64,000 nucleotides of DNA from Domibacillus robiginosus (GTDB taxonomy: Bacteria; Bacillota; Bacilli; Bacillales; Domibacillaceae): assembly GCF_000966195.1 (NCBI RefSeq), contig NZ_LAHL01000003.1:372001-436000 (forward strand). Reading direction: 5' to 3'. The notes beneath the pieces are model-generated. The model had not been told where the DNA came from. It worked only from the letters and a program-made list of their open reading frames with translations, and searched no databases. Positions 1 to 8,034 of the stretch are shown here, in pieces. Position numbers and translations under genes: made by a program. The stretch's first letter is position 1, and each line of letters begins with the position of its first letter.

Positions 1-1813
1 GATCGACAAATGACTTATCAATTTTCAATGTGGTGATGGGCATCTGCCGCAAAAAGGAAAGGGAGGATACACCTGTTCCAAAATCATCAAGTGCTACTGG
101 AAATCCCTGGGCACGGAATGAGCCAATGGCCCGAATGGCACTTTCGGCAGACTGGGCCACACTCGTTTCTGTAATTTCAAGCTCAAGCTGCTCCGGGTTT
201 ATGTGGTAGCGTTCCAATGTCTTTTTCAAAACTGTCTTTAGACGGGGAGATGTTACATATTCACCCGGAATGTTTACGGCGATTTTTTGATTCGGCAGGC
301 CGCTTTTTTCCCACTCGGCAATTTGCCGGGCCGCCCGGTCAATGACCCAGTCGGTCAGCTCATTAATGCGGTGATGCTGCTCTAAAATAGGAATGAAAAT
401 GCCTGGCGACAGCATGCCGTGTTCCATGTGGCGCCAGCGAATGAGTGCTTCAAAACCGGCAAGCCGGTGGGAGTCCGCCATAATTTTCGGCTGATAAACA
501 AGAAAAAGCTCATCTTTTTTCATTGCCCGCGTCAGCCCGCTTAAAATCTCCTGCTCAAAAGAAAAGCTGTGAACAGACGGGTTGAACAGCACAACCTCGT
601 GTTCATATGAAAGAAGCGGATATTCCAGCACAGCCAGTGCTTCAGCATACAGCTGATGAGGATTGTCCGTACCGCTGACTGAAGAAACAGAGCACACCGA
701 AGAGAGTTCAATCCATTTTTCTTCAATCTCAATCGGTTCCTTCCATTTTAATGCAATGGCCTTCATCGCCTGGACCAAAATGTCCGGTTCTACGGAAGGT
801 GCAAGAAAAGCAAATCGATTTGTGCCGATCCGATACAAATCAGTAAAGCCCGGATGTGCCTCCCGCAATGTACACGCAATCTGCTGGAGCACTTTTTCAC
901 CAAACGAATAGCCATAGCTCTGGTTGATTTGTTCAAGGTTCTGAAAGTGCCAGATAGCCAAACTGCAGCGTTCAGTCGGTTTATTTAATGTTTTTTCAAA
1001 TAACCGCCGGTTGGGCAGGCGGGTAGGACCATCGAAATAGCTGATCCGGTAGTCGATATAGCGGTCTAATACACTGGAAAACAGCAGCAGGATAAGCAGA
1101 AAAGACATGCCGAAAGCTATTGGGATGATGAGCATATTTGTATTGGCGTGCGCAGTGTGGCTGCCCGCCATATCAGAAGGTGAAGCGAAAAAAGTGATCG
1201 CCTTCATACCCGTGTAATGCATGCTTGAAACAGCCAGCCCCATTAAAAGAGAGGTGAAAAGCTTTATCGGCCATTTTTCCATCCATTTTCTCAGCTCGGA
1301 AAAAATAAACAGCGCTACAAAAGATACGACAACAGCGATCACAATGGATAAAACAAACAGGCCGGGATGGTACCGATAAACGGCATTTGTGGCCATAGCA
1401 GCCATACCCGTGTAATGCATTGTTGCAATGCCAATCCCGAGCGTAACGCCGGCAAGAGCAAAGGAAAGAACAGAATGCTTGGGCCGGCTCACTAAATAAA
1501 ACGCTAAAAAAGAAGCGAGAATCGCAGGTGCGATCGAAAAAAAAGTCCACAGCAGATCAAAATGCATCGACATCGGCATAGAAAAAGCGCTCATACCAAT
1601 AAAATGCATCGACCAGATACCAAAGCCCATCGAAAAAGAAGCGAGAAGAAGCCAGAGCGCCGGATGGAAAAAGCCGTTTTTTCGAACTCGTTCATTTAAC
1701 GAAAGTGCTGTATAAGAAGCCAGACACGCAATAAAAACCGACAATAGTACTAATGAAAGTGAATGATCCCCAGATATCTCCACATATCCTGATGGAGGAG
1801 AAGATGTAAACAT
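1..1813 (-). CDS. MHYT-degenerate GGDEF-EAL c-di-GMP signalling protein (3' end outside window)
   Basis: About 604 codons are visible; the C-terminal part of the EAL domain lies beyond the window start. The ATG at 1813 follows GAGGAA. The N-terminal 250 residues are a multi-pass membrane region with MHYT-type repeats (MHFIGM, then MHYTGM twice), a domain thought to sense O2, CO or NO through metal. A GGDEF-like domain follows, but its signature reads GTNRF in the context RIGTNRFAFL, so cyclase activity is unlikely. The EAL domain keeps EALIRW, the Asn of VNIPG, EITET, DDFGTG and KIDKSF at the edge, which are the metal-binding and catalytic residues of c-di-GMP phosphodiesterases. I infer a membrane-bound phosphodiesterase whose GGDEF part is regulatory or vestigial. 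It is transcribed alone, divergently from the 2 kb region. Confidence 0.9.
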   Translation of the reverse strand, partial: MFTSSPPSGYVEISGDHSLSLVLLSVFIACLASYTALSLNERVRKNGFFHPALWLLLASFSMGFGIWSMHFIGMSAFSMPMSMHFDLLWTFFSIAPAILASFLAFYLVSRPKHSVLSFALAGVTLGIGIATMHYTGMAAMATNAVYRYHPGLFVLSIVIAVVVSFVALFIFSELRKWMEKWPIKLFTSLLMGLAVSSMHYTGMKAITFFASPSDMAGSHTAHANTNMLIIPIAFGMSFLLILLLFSSVLDRYIDYRISYFDGPTRLPNRRLFEKTLNKPTERCSLAIWHFQNLEQINQSYGYSFGEKVLQQIACTLREAHPGFTDLYRIGTNRFAFLAPSVEPDILVQAMKAIALKWKEPIEIEEKWIELSSVCSVSSVSGTDNPHQLYAEALAVLEYPLLSYEHEVVLFNPSVHSFSFEQEILSGLTRAMKKDELFLVYQPKIMADSHRLAGFEALIRWRHMEHGMLSPGIFIPILEQHHRINELTDWVIDRAARQIAEWEKSGLPNQKIAVNIPGEYVTSPRLKTVLKKTLERYHINPEQLELEITETSVAQSAESAIRAIGSFRAQGFPVALDDFGTGVSSLSFLRQMPITTLKIDKSFVD

Positions 1814-2044
1814 AAAGAATTCCTCATTTCTGCACAGTCCTATTTGTATTATCGGACAATTCTCCTTATTATTCTAGGATAAACATCCTATTTTTCGAAA
1901 AAAGATGATAAAAAGGAACATTATTCTACATAGCTGCATTCAAAAAGAAAAAATATTCATAAGATAAGCAAATATGTTAAAATGCGGAAAAATTTTTTCG
2001 TGCATTCTTATCATGCTTTTGTATGCTGAAAAAGGGGGAGGAGC

Positions 2045-2462
2045 ATGAAGGGAAGAACTGAAACAGCATTTTGTATCTGCTACGATGGAGAACTATATGC
2101 TTTTAAACGCCAAGCTGCTTCAAGCAAAAGGAGAGCTTGGACAGTTTAAATAAGCACTTCAATCGGTCACAATATGGGAATGAAGAAGGAAATGTGATCT
2201 ATGACCACATGTCAGAAAAAGAAAAAAACGGGCAAGGCAGGTGTTGATGGAGGCGCAGTCTTATTTTGATCAATTAAACGGACAGCCTTCAAGCAAGGAT
2301 GTACTGACGGATGCTGAGTACGAAGCATATATTGATGCGCTGATCACCTATGAAAATATCACCGCCCAAAACAAAAGCGGCAATGCGGCCGAAGCTGTCC
2401 GAATCATCGATGAAGTAAACGCTAAACAGGCGGAGGCCTCTTTTCAGCAGCAACCGCAATAG
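2045..2462 (+). pseudogene. decayed small ORF, frameshifted hypothetical protein
   Basis: A good Shine-Dalgarno (GGGGGAGGAG) precedes an ATG at 2045, but that frame stops after 34 codons. Coding-looking text continues in other frames: one starting EELKQHFVSATMENYM, one with EEGNVIYDHMSEKEK, and a third from GTG 2241 that yields a 73-residue acidic tail (from MLMEAQSYFDQLNG to the C-terminus). The parts read like one helical protein of about 130 residues split by two frameshifts. I recognise no family. The 2241-2462 part alone could be an independent small gene, but it lacks its own clear ribosome binding site. Confidence 0.4.
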
Positions 2463-2600
2463 GGAAAATCAGTCCTGCTTGTAGCAAGTGCCATTAGACC
2501 CTGCAAGCATACTCATTTTTCCAATGCTAGCGAACTATTTACGTAATTTCCTCTAGATGCTAAAATCAGCTCAATACACCTAGATAGGAGACTAGCATAC

Positions 2601-3581
2601 TTGAATAAGTACACATTTTTTACCGCCGCTACTGCTGCCACTGTCACTGTTGCAAGCTTTACAGCCCCTGCAAGCGCAGATTATGATTATGAGTTCCCAT
2701 TTACAGACGTGGGGGAACGGTATGCAGAAGCGGTTGAGTTTTTATATATCATTGACGCGATTAACGGTGTTTCTGAAACGAAATTCGGCACTCAGCAAAC
2801 ACTTACACGTGGAGATGCAGCTGTTATTCTGGCATATGTGCTTGATCTGGACACAGAAAATGCCCCGGATGCTGGGTTTAAAGATTTAAATAACCGTGTA
2901 AAAGGCTCTGTTAATGCGCTTGTAGACTACGGCGTTGTGTCTGGCGTAACCAAAACACAATTTAAGCCGGGCGAACCGCTTAGCCGCGGCGCAATGGCTA
3001 AATTTCTTGTAACCGGTTTTGAACTGGAAGAATACGCAGAAGAAACGCCGTTTACGGATGCAGGAGGCGTATTCCAGCCTTATATTGAAGCGCTATACGG
3101 CACAGGCATTACAAGCGGAAAAACAGCGACATCCTACGGCACCAACCAGAACATTACCCGCGGCGAGTTTGCGAATCTGCTTTACGCCACGTTTATGTTC
3201 GGTTCTTATGCCACAACAATAACAGGAGCACAGGTGACGTCCGCTACATCAACGAGTATCTCGCTTGAAGAAGAGGTACCAGAGGAGTATTCAGCAAGAG
3301 ATGTGGCAGCCCAGCTTTATTTCTCTATTGTATACAGCGATCAGACGCAGACCGACTTTGAACCAACATCTTACTCCCTGTCGCCGGACCGTAAAACATT
3401 GACGATCAATCATAAAAATGAAGATTTAACCGGCAAAAAAGGAATCATGGAAGTTGATGACTTTGAGAAAGTAATCGAGGCGCCATTTGACTTTACAGCA
3501 ACCGCTACAACGTCTGGTGCAAGTATAGCTGATTCATTCGAGCAGCCAGCTGGCGTACCGGCAACTAAAGCCGTTCAATAA
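2601..3581 (+). CDS. exported protein with three SLH domains
   Basis: 326 residues. The TTG start at 2601 lies about 10 bases after TAGGAG; no better start is in frame. The first 26 residues form a signal peptide (hydrophobic, ending ASA). Three S-layer-homology domains follow at about 30-85, 88-148 and 150-205, each with the FTD-type opening and the ITRGE/LTRGD-type motif (LTRGDAA, LSRGAMA, ITRGEFA). SLH trimers bind pyruvylated secondary wall polymer and hold exported proteins on the peptidoglycan. The C-terminal 120 residues are Thr/Ser-rich with no recognised domain; residues 210-300 resemble a small beta domain. It is monocistronic and closed by a strong terminator. Function beyond surface display is unknown. 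Confidence 0.88.
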   Translation: MNKYTFFTAATAATVTVASFTAPASADYDYEFPFTDVGERYAEAVEFLYIIDAINGVSETKFGTQQTLTRGDAAVILAYVLDLDTENAPDAGFKDLNNRVKGSVNALVDYGVVSGVTKTQFKPGEPLSRGAMAKFLVTGFELEEYAEETPFTDAGGVFQPYIEALYGTGITSGKTATSYGTNQNITRGEFANLLYATFMFGSYATTITGAQVTSATSTSISLEEEVPEEYSARDVAAQLYFSIVYSDQTQTDFEPTSYSLSPDRKTLTINHKNEDLTGKKGIMEVDDFEKVIEAPFDFTATATTSGASIADSFEQPAGVPATKAVQ

Positions 3582-3588
3582 AGAAGAC

Positions 3589-3619
3589 AAAAAGCACTCC
3601 GAATAGGGAGTGCTTTTTT
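3589..3619 (+). terminator. Rho-independent terminator of SLH gene
   Basis: AAAGCACTCC and GGGAGTGCTTTTTT form a 9-10 bp stem with a five-base loop and a T tract directly after the SLH gene stop. Confidence 0.88.
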
Positions 3620-3795
3620 CATTCTGTTGAAATAGGATGTTATTCAGCTGAATCACCCTCAAAATCTATATATTTAGTGACCGTCCTTAGCCGAAGAATG
3701 GAAAAAGCGGCATTCGCGGGGCTCCGCTTTCCAAGGGGCAGGCGGTGAGCTCGTCTTCATCGCTTCGCGGCAAATCCGATCTCACCTGTCCCCCG
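3620..3795 (-). repeat. dispersed Bacillaceae-type intergenic repeat, copy 1
   Basis: This stretch, read on the minus strand, matches the plus strand at 26320-26458 over about 140 bases. Shared blocks are GCCTGCCCCTTGGAAAGCGG, CTTCGGCTAA, CGGTCAC, ATTTTGAGG and TTCAACAGAATGAA. Copy 1 additionally carries the GGGACAGGTGAGATC...GAGCTCACC part, which can fold into a stem (GGTGAG / CTCACC). The style (GGGACAGGTGAGA, GCGAAGCGA, CTCACCGCC, GGAAAGCG) is that of a repeat I know from many Bacillus and Geobacillus intergenic regions. Here it runs into the 3' part of the LOV gene. Confidence 0.8.
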
Positions 3796-4079
3796 TCTTT
3801 ACGGTAGTTTAAAAGGATACGTTCAAATGGGCGTGCAAGCTTGATGGCTCTTCTCATTTGAGAGACGATGCCTTGATCGGTGTCTGCCCCCTGAAGAAAC
3901 CGGCAATTTCTACCGACTGCTTCTTGTTTAGAATAACCGGTTACACGCTCAAATCCTTTGTTGACGAACACAATAGGATTATCCTGCTTGGACGTGTCTG
4001 TCATAACAGCGCCTGCTTCGATCAAATCCAGAGTGTGAATCAATAATGAGGAAGCGTGTTTTTTAGGTGAAAGTTCCAT
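3687..4079 (-). pseudogene. LOV blue-light receptor N-terminus truncated by a dispersed repeat (ytvA-like remnant)
   Basis: The ATG at 4079 follows AAAGGAGA. Residues 1-99 align by eye with the LOV domain of B. subtilis YtvA: DNPIVFVNKGF, TGY, and GRNCRFLQGADTD, including the Cys that forms the flavin adduct. After NYRKDG, where the final beta strands should begin (YtvA continues with an FWNEL-like motif), the frame enters the dispersed repeat. It then encodes an unrelated 32-residue tail before stopping. The last two LOV strands, the linker helix and the STAS output domain are all missing. I infer that repeat insertion or a rearrangement removed the 3' half; a stable photoreceptor is unlikely. 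Confidence 0.8.
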
Positions 4080-4431
4080 AAGGCTCTCCTTTATGTGTGC
4101 CTGTTCCTTTTAGATTGGCAGCTTAACAATCGTTGCTCAGCCGTGGGTTTATACCCTTTTTCCTATATTGTCAAACGTTTAAATAGTTTAAAAGCAGGAG
4201 GTTGGAGCAGTTAAAACGGAAAAAATGGGATATGTAGAAGGGGAAAAGTGATATAGTATGGTATAAGCAGCTGTTTCGAGAAAAAAATAAAAAGCCATTC
4301 TTTCTACTTAAAGAATAATAGAAATAAAGAGTCCAGACTAGCGTACCACTCTTTTTTACTTATACAAACGAGGAGGCTGTTCTATTTACAGCTGTCGTTT
4401 GTACATAAACCAATTGATAAGGAGCTGAGCG
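4080..4431. other. intergenic region with possible short terminated transcript
   Basis: Between the LOV remnant and the GNAT gene there is no convincing ORF. It holds a SigA-like -10 (TATAGT near 4254) and a hairpin AAAGAGT...ACTCTTTTTT at about 4327-4356 with a T tract. Together these could make a transcript of roughly 100 nt ending before the GNAT gene, either a small RNA or a leader with an attenuator. A small GGGTttatACCC hairpin with T tract lies near 4145-4161. Nothing more is supported. Confidence 0.3.
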
Positions 4432-4887
4432 ATGATGAACATCCGACTGCTTCAGCCTGGTGAAAAACCGCCCTATAGCCTTCTGCTGCTCGCTGATCCG
4501 TCCCGTCACCTTGTCGAACAATATGTGAGCAGAGGCCGCTGCTTTCTGTTTGAAAAAGGAAAGGAAGTCATCGGTGTGTATGTGCTTTTGCCAACCAGCC
4601 CCCGCACAATTGAGCTTGTCAATATTGCGGTAAAGAAATCCTGTCAGGGTAATGGGTTTGGAAAAAGGCTTATTGCTCATGCGATCGAGCAGGCAAGAGG
4701 CGAAGGGTACCGGACGATAGAAGTTGGTACCGGAAATTCAAGTTTTGCACAGCTGGCTCTTTATCAAAAATGCGGTTTTTCCATAACCGGGATCGATCAT
4801 GGCTTTTTTCTCCGTCATTATGAGGAAGCCATTTTGGAAAATGGTGTTCAGTGCCGAGACATGGTTCGGTTAGCGAGGGAGCTGTAA
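4432..4887 (+). CDS. GNAT-family N-acetyltransferase
   Basis: 151 residues, ATG at 4432 seven bases after AAGGAG. The fold is typical GNAT: beta strands around residues 35-60 (GKEVIGVYVLL), a central LVNIAVKKSCQGNGFGKRLI segment holding the acetyl-CoA pyrophosphate loop (QGNGFGK, variant of Q/RxxGxG/A), then the YRTIEVGTGNSS and LYQKCGF strands. The ending LYQKCGFxxxGxDxxFF is like small-molecule acetyltransferases of the YvbK/AAC type. The substrate is unknown. It is monocistronic, with a weak AAGCC/GGGCTT hairpin and T run after the stop. Confidence 0.85.
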   Translation: MMNIRLLQPGEKPPYSLLLLADPSRHLVEQYVSRGRCFLFEKGKEVIGVYVLLPTSPRTIELVNIAVKKSCQGNGFGKRLIAHAIEQARGEGYRTIEVGTGNSSFAQLALYQKCGFSITGIDHGFFLRHYEEAILENGVQCRDMVRLAREL

Positions 4888-4889
4888 CA

Positions 4890-4919
4890 GGAAGCCTTTA
4901 ACAGAGGGCTTTTTTTTAG
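4890..4919 (+). terminator. weak terminator after GNAT gene
   Basis: AAGCC-TTTAACAGA-GGGCTT followed by eight T. The stem is only 5-6 bp, but the position after the stop fits. Confidence 0.5.
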
Positions 4920-5012
4920 GTTAAAATACCGGCATGTTTCTTTAAAAAATGCCATAAAAGCCGATGTAATAAAAGAGAGCGCTGAACAGGCGATTGAGTG
5001 AGGAGGAACAGA

Positions 5013-6758
5013 ATGAAAAGAAAAAAAACAGGATCTCTGAAACAAACCGTCATCGTGCTTGTAACAGTGCTGTTGATCGGTTTGTTTCTTATGATTGGGT
5101 CCTTTATGTACATGAATACAAAAAAAGCGATAGACCAAACTGTCCGGGAAACATCGATCCTGCATGCTGAGCGGATTGCCGATAGTATTGAACCCGAGCA
5201 ATACGCCGGTTTTTTAACAAATCCGAAAAAAGATGAAACGTACGAAAAACTTCGTATTCAGCTTAATGACTACCGGGAAAAAGTGGGAGCGATGTATGTA
5301 TACACATTGCAGGCAGACGGCGAGTCACTTGGGATTATGGTGGATGGCATGGCCAAAGCGGAAGACGCGGTTGCGATTGGTGAGCCGACCACTGCAACGA
5401 CGTTTGAGGATGTGGCGCCTGTATTCAAAGGAGAAACAGCCGCAACAGAAATCGTCAGTGATCCAGACTATGGTGACTATATGTCCGCGTTTGCTCCTAT
5501 TAAAAATCTCGATGGTCAGGTAATTGGCGTTCTCGGTGTAGATATGGAAGCCAGTCTTGTTCAGTCAATCGTGAAAAATGTACTTCAGGAGTCGCTTCCC
5601 TTGCTTGTGGCTGGACTTCTAGGAACACTTGCTTTGCTGCTGGGGATTTTATTTTGGTTCCTGACAAAACGACTAAACCCGCTGACAAAGCTGAACGCGG
5701 CAGCTGCCCTTGTGTCAAAGGGGCATATTGGTGAAGCCAAAAGAGAAATGGATGCATCCGGGATCACATCAAACGATGAAATTGGTTTATTGGGCCGGTC
5801 AATCCAAACGATGATCGATACGCTAGAAAGCATGCTAAAAGATATCCAGCTTCATTCCACTGATGTAAAGGAACATAGTGAGGCGTTACAGGATATGTCC
5901 CACCATATGAAAGAATCAAGCGGTCAAATTGCGGTGACGATGGAAGAGATGGCGACTGCCACGGAACAGCAGGCCCGGGCTGCAACGGGTATTTCAGAAG
6001 AAATGAACCGCTTTTCTTCTCTTATTTCAGAAACGGTCAAGCAGGGGGATGCGATCTCCGGCTCGTCCAATGAGATGATGCAGCGCACAAAGGAAGGCGA
6101 GGCAATGATGGCCGAGGCAATCAGTCAAATGGATGAAACCCGTGCAATGGTGCACCAGTCCGTTCGGAAAGTGACAGAGCTGGAAGAAAAAACGAATGAA
6201 GTGCATGCACTTGTTTCCTTTATCAGCGGGGTCGCAGACCAAACAAACCTGCTCGCACTCAATGCGGCCATTGAAGCGGCGCGAGCCGGTGAAGCGGGCA
6301 GAGGGTTTGCGGTAGTAGCAGAAGAAGTCCGTAAGCTGTCCGACCAGGTTTCCACATCTGTTCAAGGAATTCAGCGCATCGTCCAAAGCGTGAATGAAAC
6401 GACCAATGAAATGGCCGCTTTTTTGGAGAAGAGCCTCCAGCAGGTTGAAGCGAGCAAAACCGGTCTGGACCAAACTGGTGCTGCTTTTGGAAGCATGGCA
6501 GGCGAGATTCAGTCCATGGACCAGTCGATCAAACAAATGCAAAGCCGCCTGCAGGAAGTGCTGAACCGCCAGAGTCAGATGACTAGTTCTCTTTCAGAGG
6601 TGGCAGCCATTTCCGAGCAAAGTGCAGCTGGCATCGAAGAAGTGACGGCATCCGCTGAACAAATGAATGGGCTGGCACATACAACACAGGACCAGGTAAA
6701 CAAATTGCAAATGATGTCTGGCGAGTTAAATGAATTAAATCAAAAATTTACGTTGTAA
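5013..6758 (+). CDS. methyl-accepting chemotaxis protein, membrane-bound
   Basis: 581 residues. An in-frame GTG at 4998 lies in the GTGAGGAGG ribosome binding site itself, so the ATG at 5013 is the start. Transmembrane helix 1 spans residues about 12-37, an extracytoplasmic Cache-like sensor about 40-190, and transmembrane helix 2 about 196-220. HAMP follows at 220-275 and the long coiled-coil signalling domain runs to the end. The hairpin tip has the classical [19 protein letters not shown] and [11 protein letters not shown] segments that contact CheA and CheW. The ligand is not inferable. Upstream, GCCGATGT at 4960-4967 resembles the SigD -10 (GCCGATAA), but the -35 is poor. Monocistronic. 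Confidence 0.93.
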   Translation: MKRKKTGSLKQTVIVLVTVLLIGLFLMIGSFMYMNTKKAIDQTVRETSILHAERIADSIEPEQYAGFLTNPKKDETYEKLRIQLNDYREKVGAMYVYTLQADGESLGIMVDGMAKAEDAVAIGEPTTATTFEDVAPVFKGETAATEIVSDPDYGDYMSAFAPIKNLDGQVIGVLGVDMEASLVQSIVKNVLQESLPLLVAGLLGTLALLLGILFWFLTKRLNPLTKLNAAAALVSKGHIGEAKREMDASGITSNDEIGLLGRSIQTMIDTLESMLKDIQLHSTDVKEHSEALQDMSHHMKESSGQIAVTMEEMATATEQQARAATGISEEMNRFSSLISETVKQGDAISGSSNEMMQRTKEGEAMMAEAISQMDETRAMVHQSVRKVTELEEKTNEVHALVSFISGVADQTNLLALNAAIEAARAGEAGRGFAVVAEEVRKLSDQVSTSVQGIQRIVQSVNETTNEMAAFLEKSLQQVEASKTGLDQTGAAFGSMAGEIQSMDQSIKQMQSRLQEVLNRQSQMTSSLSEVAAISEQSAAGIEEVTASAEQMNGLAHTTQDQVNKLQMMSGELNELNQKFTL

Positions 6759-6841
6759 TTACAAATAATGCGCAGTCCTTTGAGAAAGGGCTGTTCATTA
6801 TTCCAGAAAAGAACAGGTTCGTTTACGTTATCTTTACAATT

Positions 6842-6873
6842 GGCTCACAGCACCTGCTGTAGAGCCTTTTTTG
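6842..6873 (+). terminator. Rho-independent terminator
   Basis: GGCTC-ACAGCA-CC-TGCTGT-AGAGCC followed by six T. It lies about 85 bases after the chemoreceptor stop and before the ABC importer. Confidence 0.75.
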
Positions 6874-6993
6874 GTTTTCCACCTATTTACAAGAATTCAA
6901 CATAACTTTTATTTCCCTTTTACTCTTCGTTCACAATGAACCGCTACAATAAACGATAAGTAAATCGAGTTAGAAGAAGTGGAGGAAATTTTT

Positions 6994-8022
6994 ATGCGTA
7001 AATATGTTTTGCCAGTAATGGCAATTGCAGCCCTGTCAGCAGGCTGTTCACAAGAAGCGTTGCAGTCCGGTGAAGCGGCTGAAGAACAAAAAGAGGGCGG
7101 TGTATCCGGTACGCTTAGCTTTTACACGTCGCAGCCGGACCAGGATGCGCAGGCACTTGTAACAGCATTTCAAGACAAATATCCGGAAGCAAAAGTCGAA
7201 ACGTTCCGCTCTGGCACCGAAGAAGTGATTTCCAAGCTGCAGGCGGAACAGCAGGCGGGAAGTGTTCAGGCGGACGTCCTGCTTGTAGCCGATTCAGTCA
7301 CGTTTGAAAGCTTAAAAGAATCGGATATGCTGATGGATTATAAATCACCGGAAGCCGCCCATATTCCAGAGGAGTTTGTGGATCCGGACGGCGCCTACAC
7401 GGGCACAAAGGTCATGGCGACCGGGCTTGTCGTAAATACGAACGAAGCAGAGGGCATGCCTACAAGCTGGAATGTGCTGACAGACGAACAATCAAAAGGA
7501 AAAAGCATCATGCCGAGCCCATTTTATTCAGGTGCCGCCGCTTATAACCTGGGCGTGATAACGAGGCAGGAAGAATTAGGCTGGGATTTTTACAAAAGCT
7601 TGAAAGAAAGCGGAATGGGCATTACCAAAGGGAATGGCGGCGTGCTTGAAGCCGTCGCATCTGGTGAAAAAACGTACGGAATGGTTGTTGATTTTGTAGC
7701 GGCACGTGCAAAGCAGGAAGGCTCGCCGGTGGAGCTTGTTTACCCGAAAGAAGGGGTGCCGGTTATCACTGAGCCGATCGGTATTATGAAAAATACAGAC
7801 AACGAAGAAACAGCCAGAGCGTTCGTGGACTTTGTTTTGTCCGAGGAAGGACAAAAGCTGGCCTCGGAAATCGGCTACACACCAATCCGGGAAGGAATTG
7901 AAGCGCCGGAAGGACTTCGTACACTGGATGAAATGAAGGTTTTGAGCGCCGACACAGCTGAATTATTGAAAGCACGTGAAGAGGACAAGGAACTGTTTGG
8001 CGGCATGTTTGGTCAGCAGTAG
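6994..8022 (+). CDS. ABC importer solute-binding lipoprotein (iron/phosphonate/polyamine class)
   Basis: 342 residues. The upstream in-frame GTG (6979) is part of the GTGGAGG ribosome binding site, so the ATG at 6994 is chosen. A signal peptide with lipobox LSAGC makes it a lipoprotein. The mature part is a type II periplasmic-binding fold: GTLSFYTSQP at the start, FRSGTEEVISKL, and GGMVVDFVAA-like and ITEPIGIMKN segments as in the FbpA/FutA/PhnS group. The adjacent Tyr-Tyr pair typical of ferric-ion binders is not evident, so ferric iron is uncertain. 2-aminoethylphosphonate, thiamine or spermidine-like ligands remain possible. It is first of a three-gene operon. An imperfect palindrome GTTCA-CAA-TGAAC at about 6930-6942 lies in the promoter region. 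Confidence 0.85.
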   Translation: MRKYVLPVMAIAALSAGCSQEALQSGEAAEEQKEGGVSGTLSFYTSQPDQDAQALVTAFQDKYPEAKVETFRSGTEEVISKLQAEQQAGSVQADVLLVADSVTFESLKESDMLMDYKSPEAAHIPEEFVDPDGAYTGTKVMATGLVVNTNEAEGMPTSWNVLTDEQSKGKSIMPSPFYSGAAAYNLGVITRQEELGWDFYKSLKESGMGITKGNGGVLEAVASGEKTYGMVVDFVAARAKQEGSPVELVYPKEGVPVITEPIGIMKNTDNEETARAFVDFVLSEEGQKLASEIGYTPIREGIEAPEGLRTLDEMKVLSADTAELLKAREEDKELFGGMFGQQ

Positions 8023-8034
8023 AAGGAGGTTATC

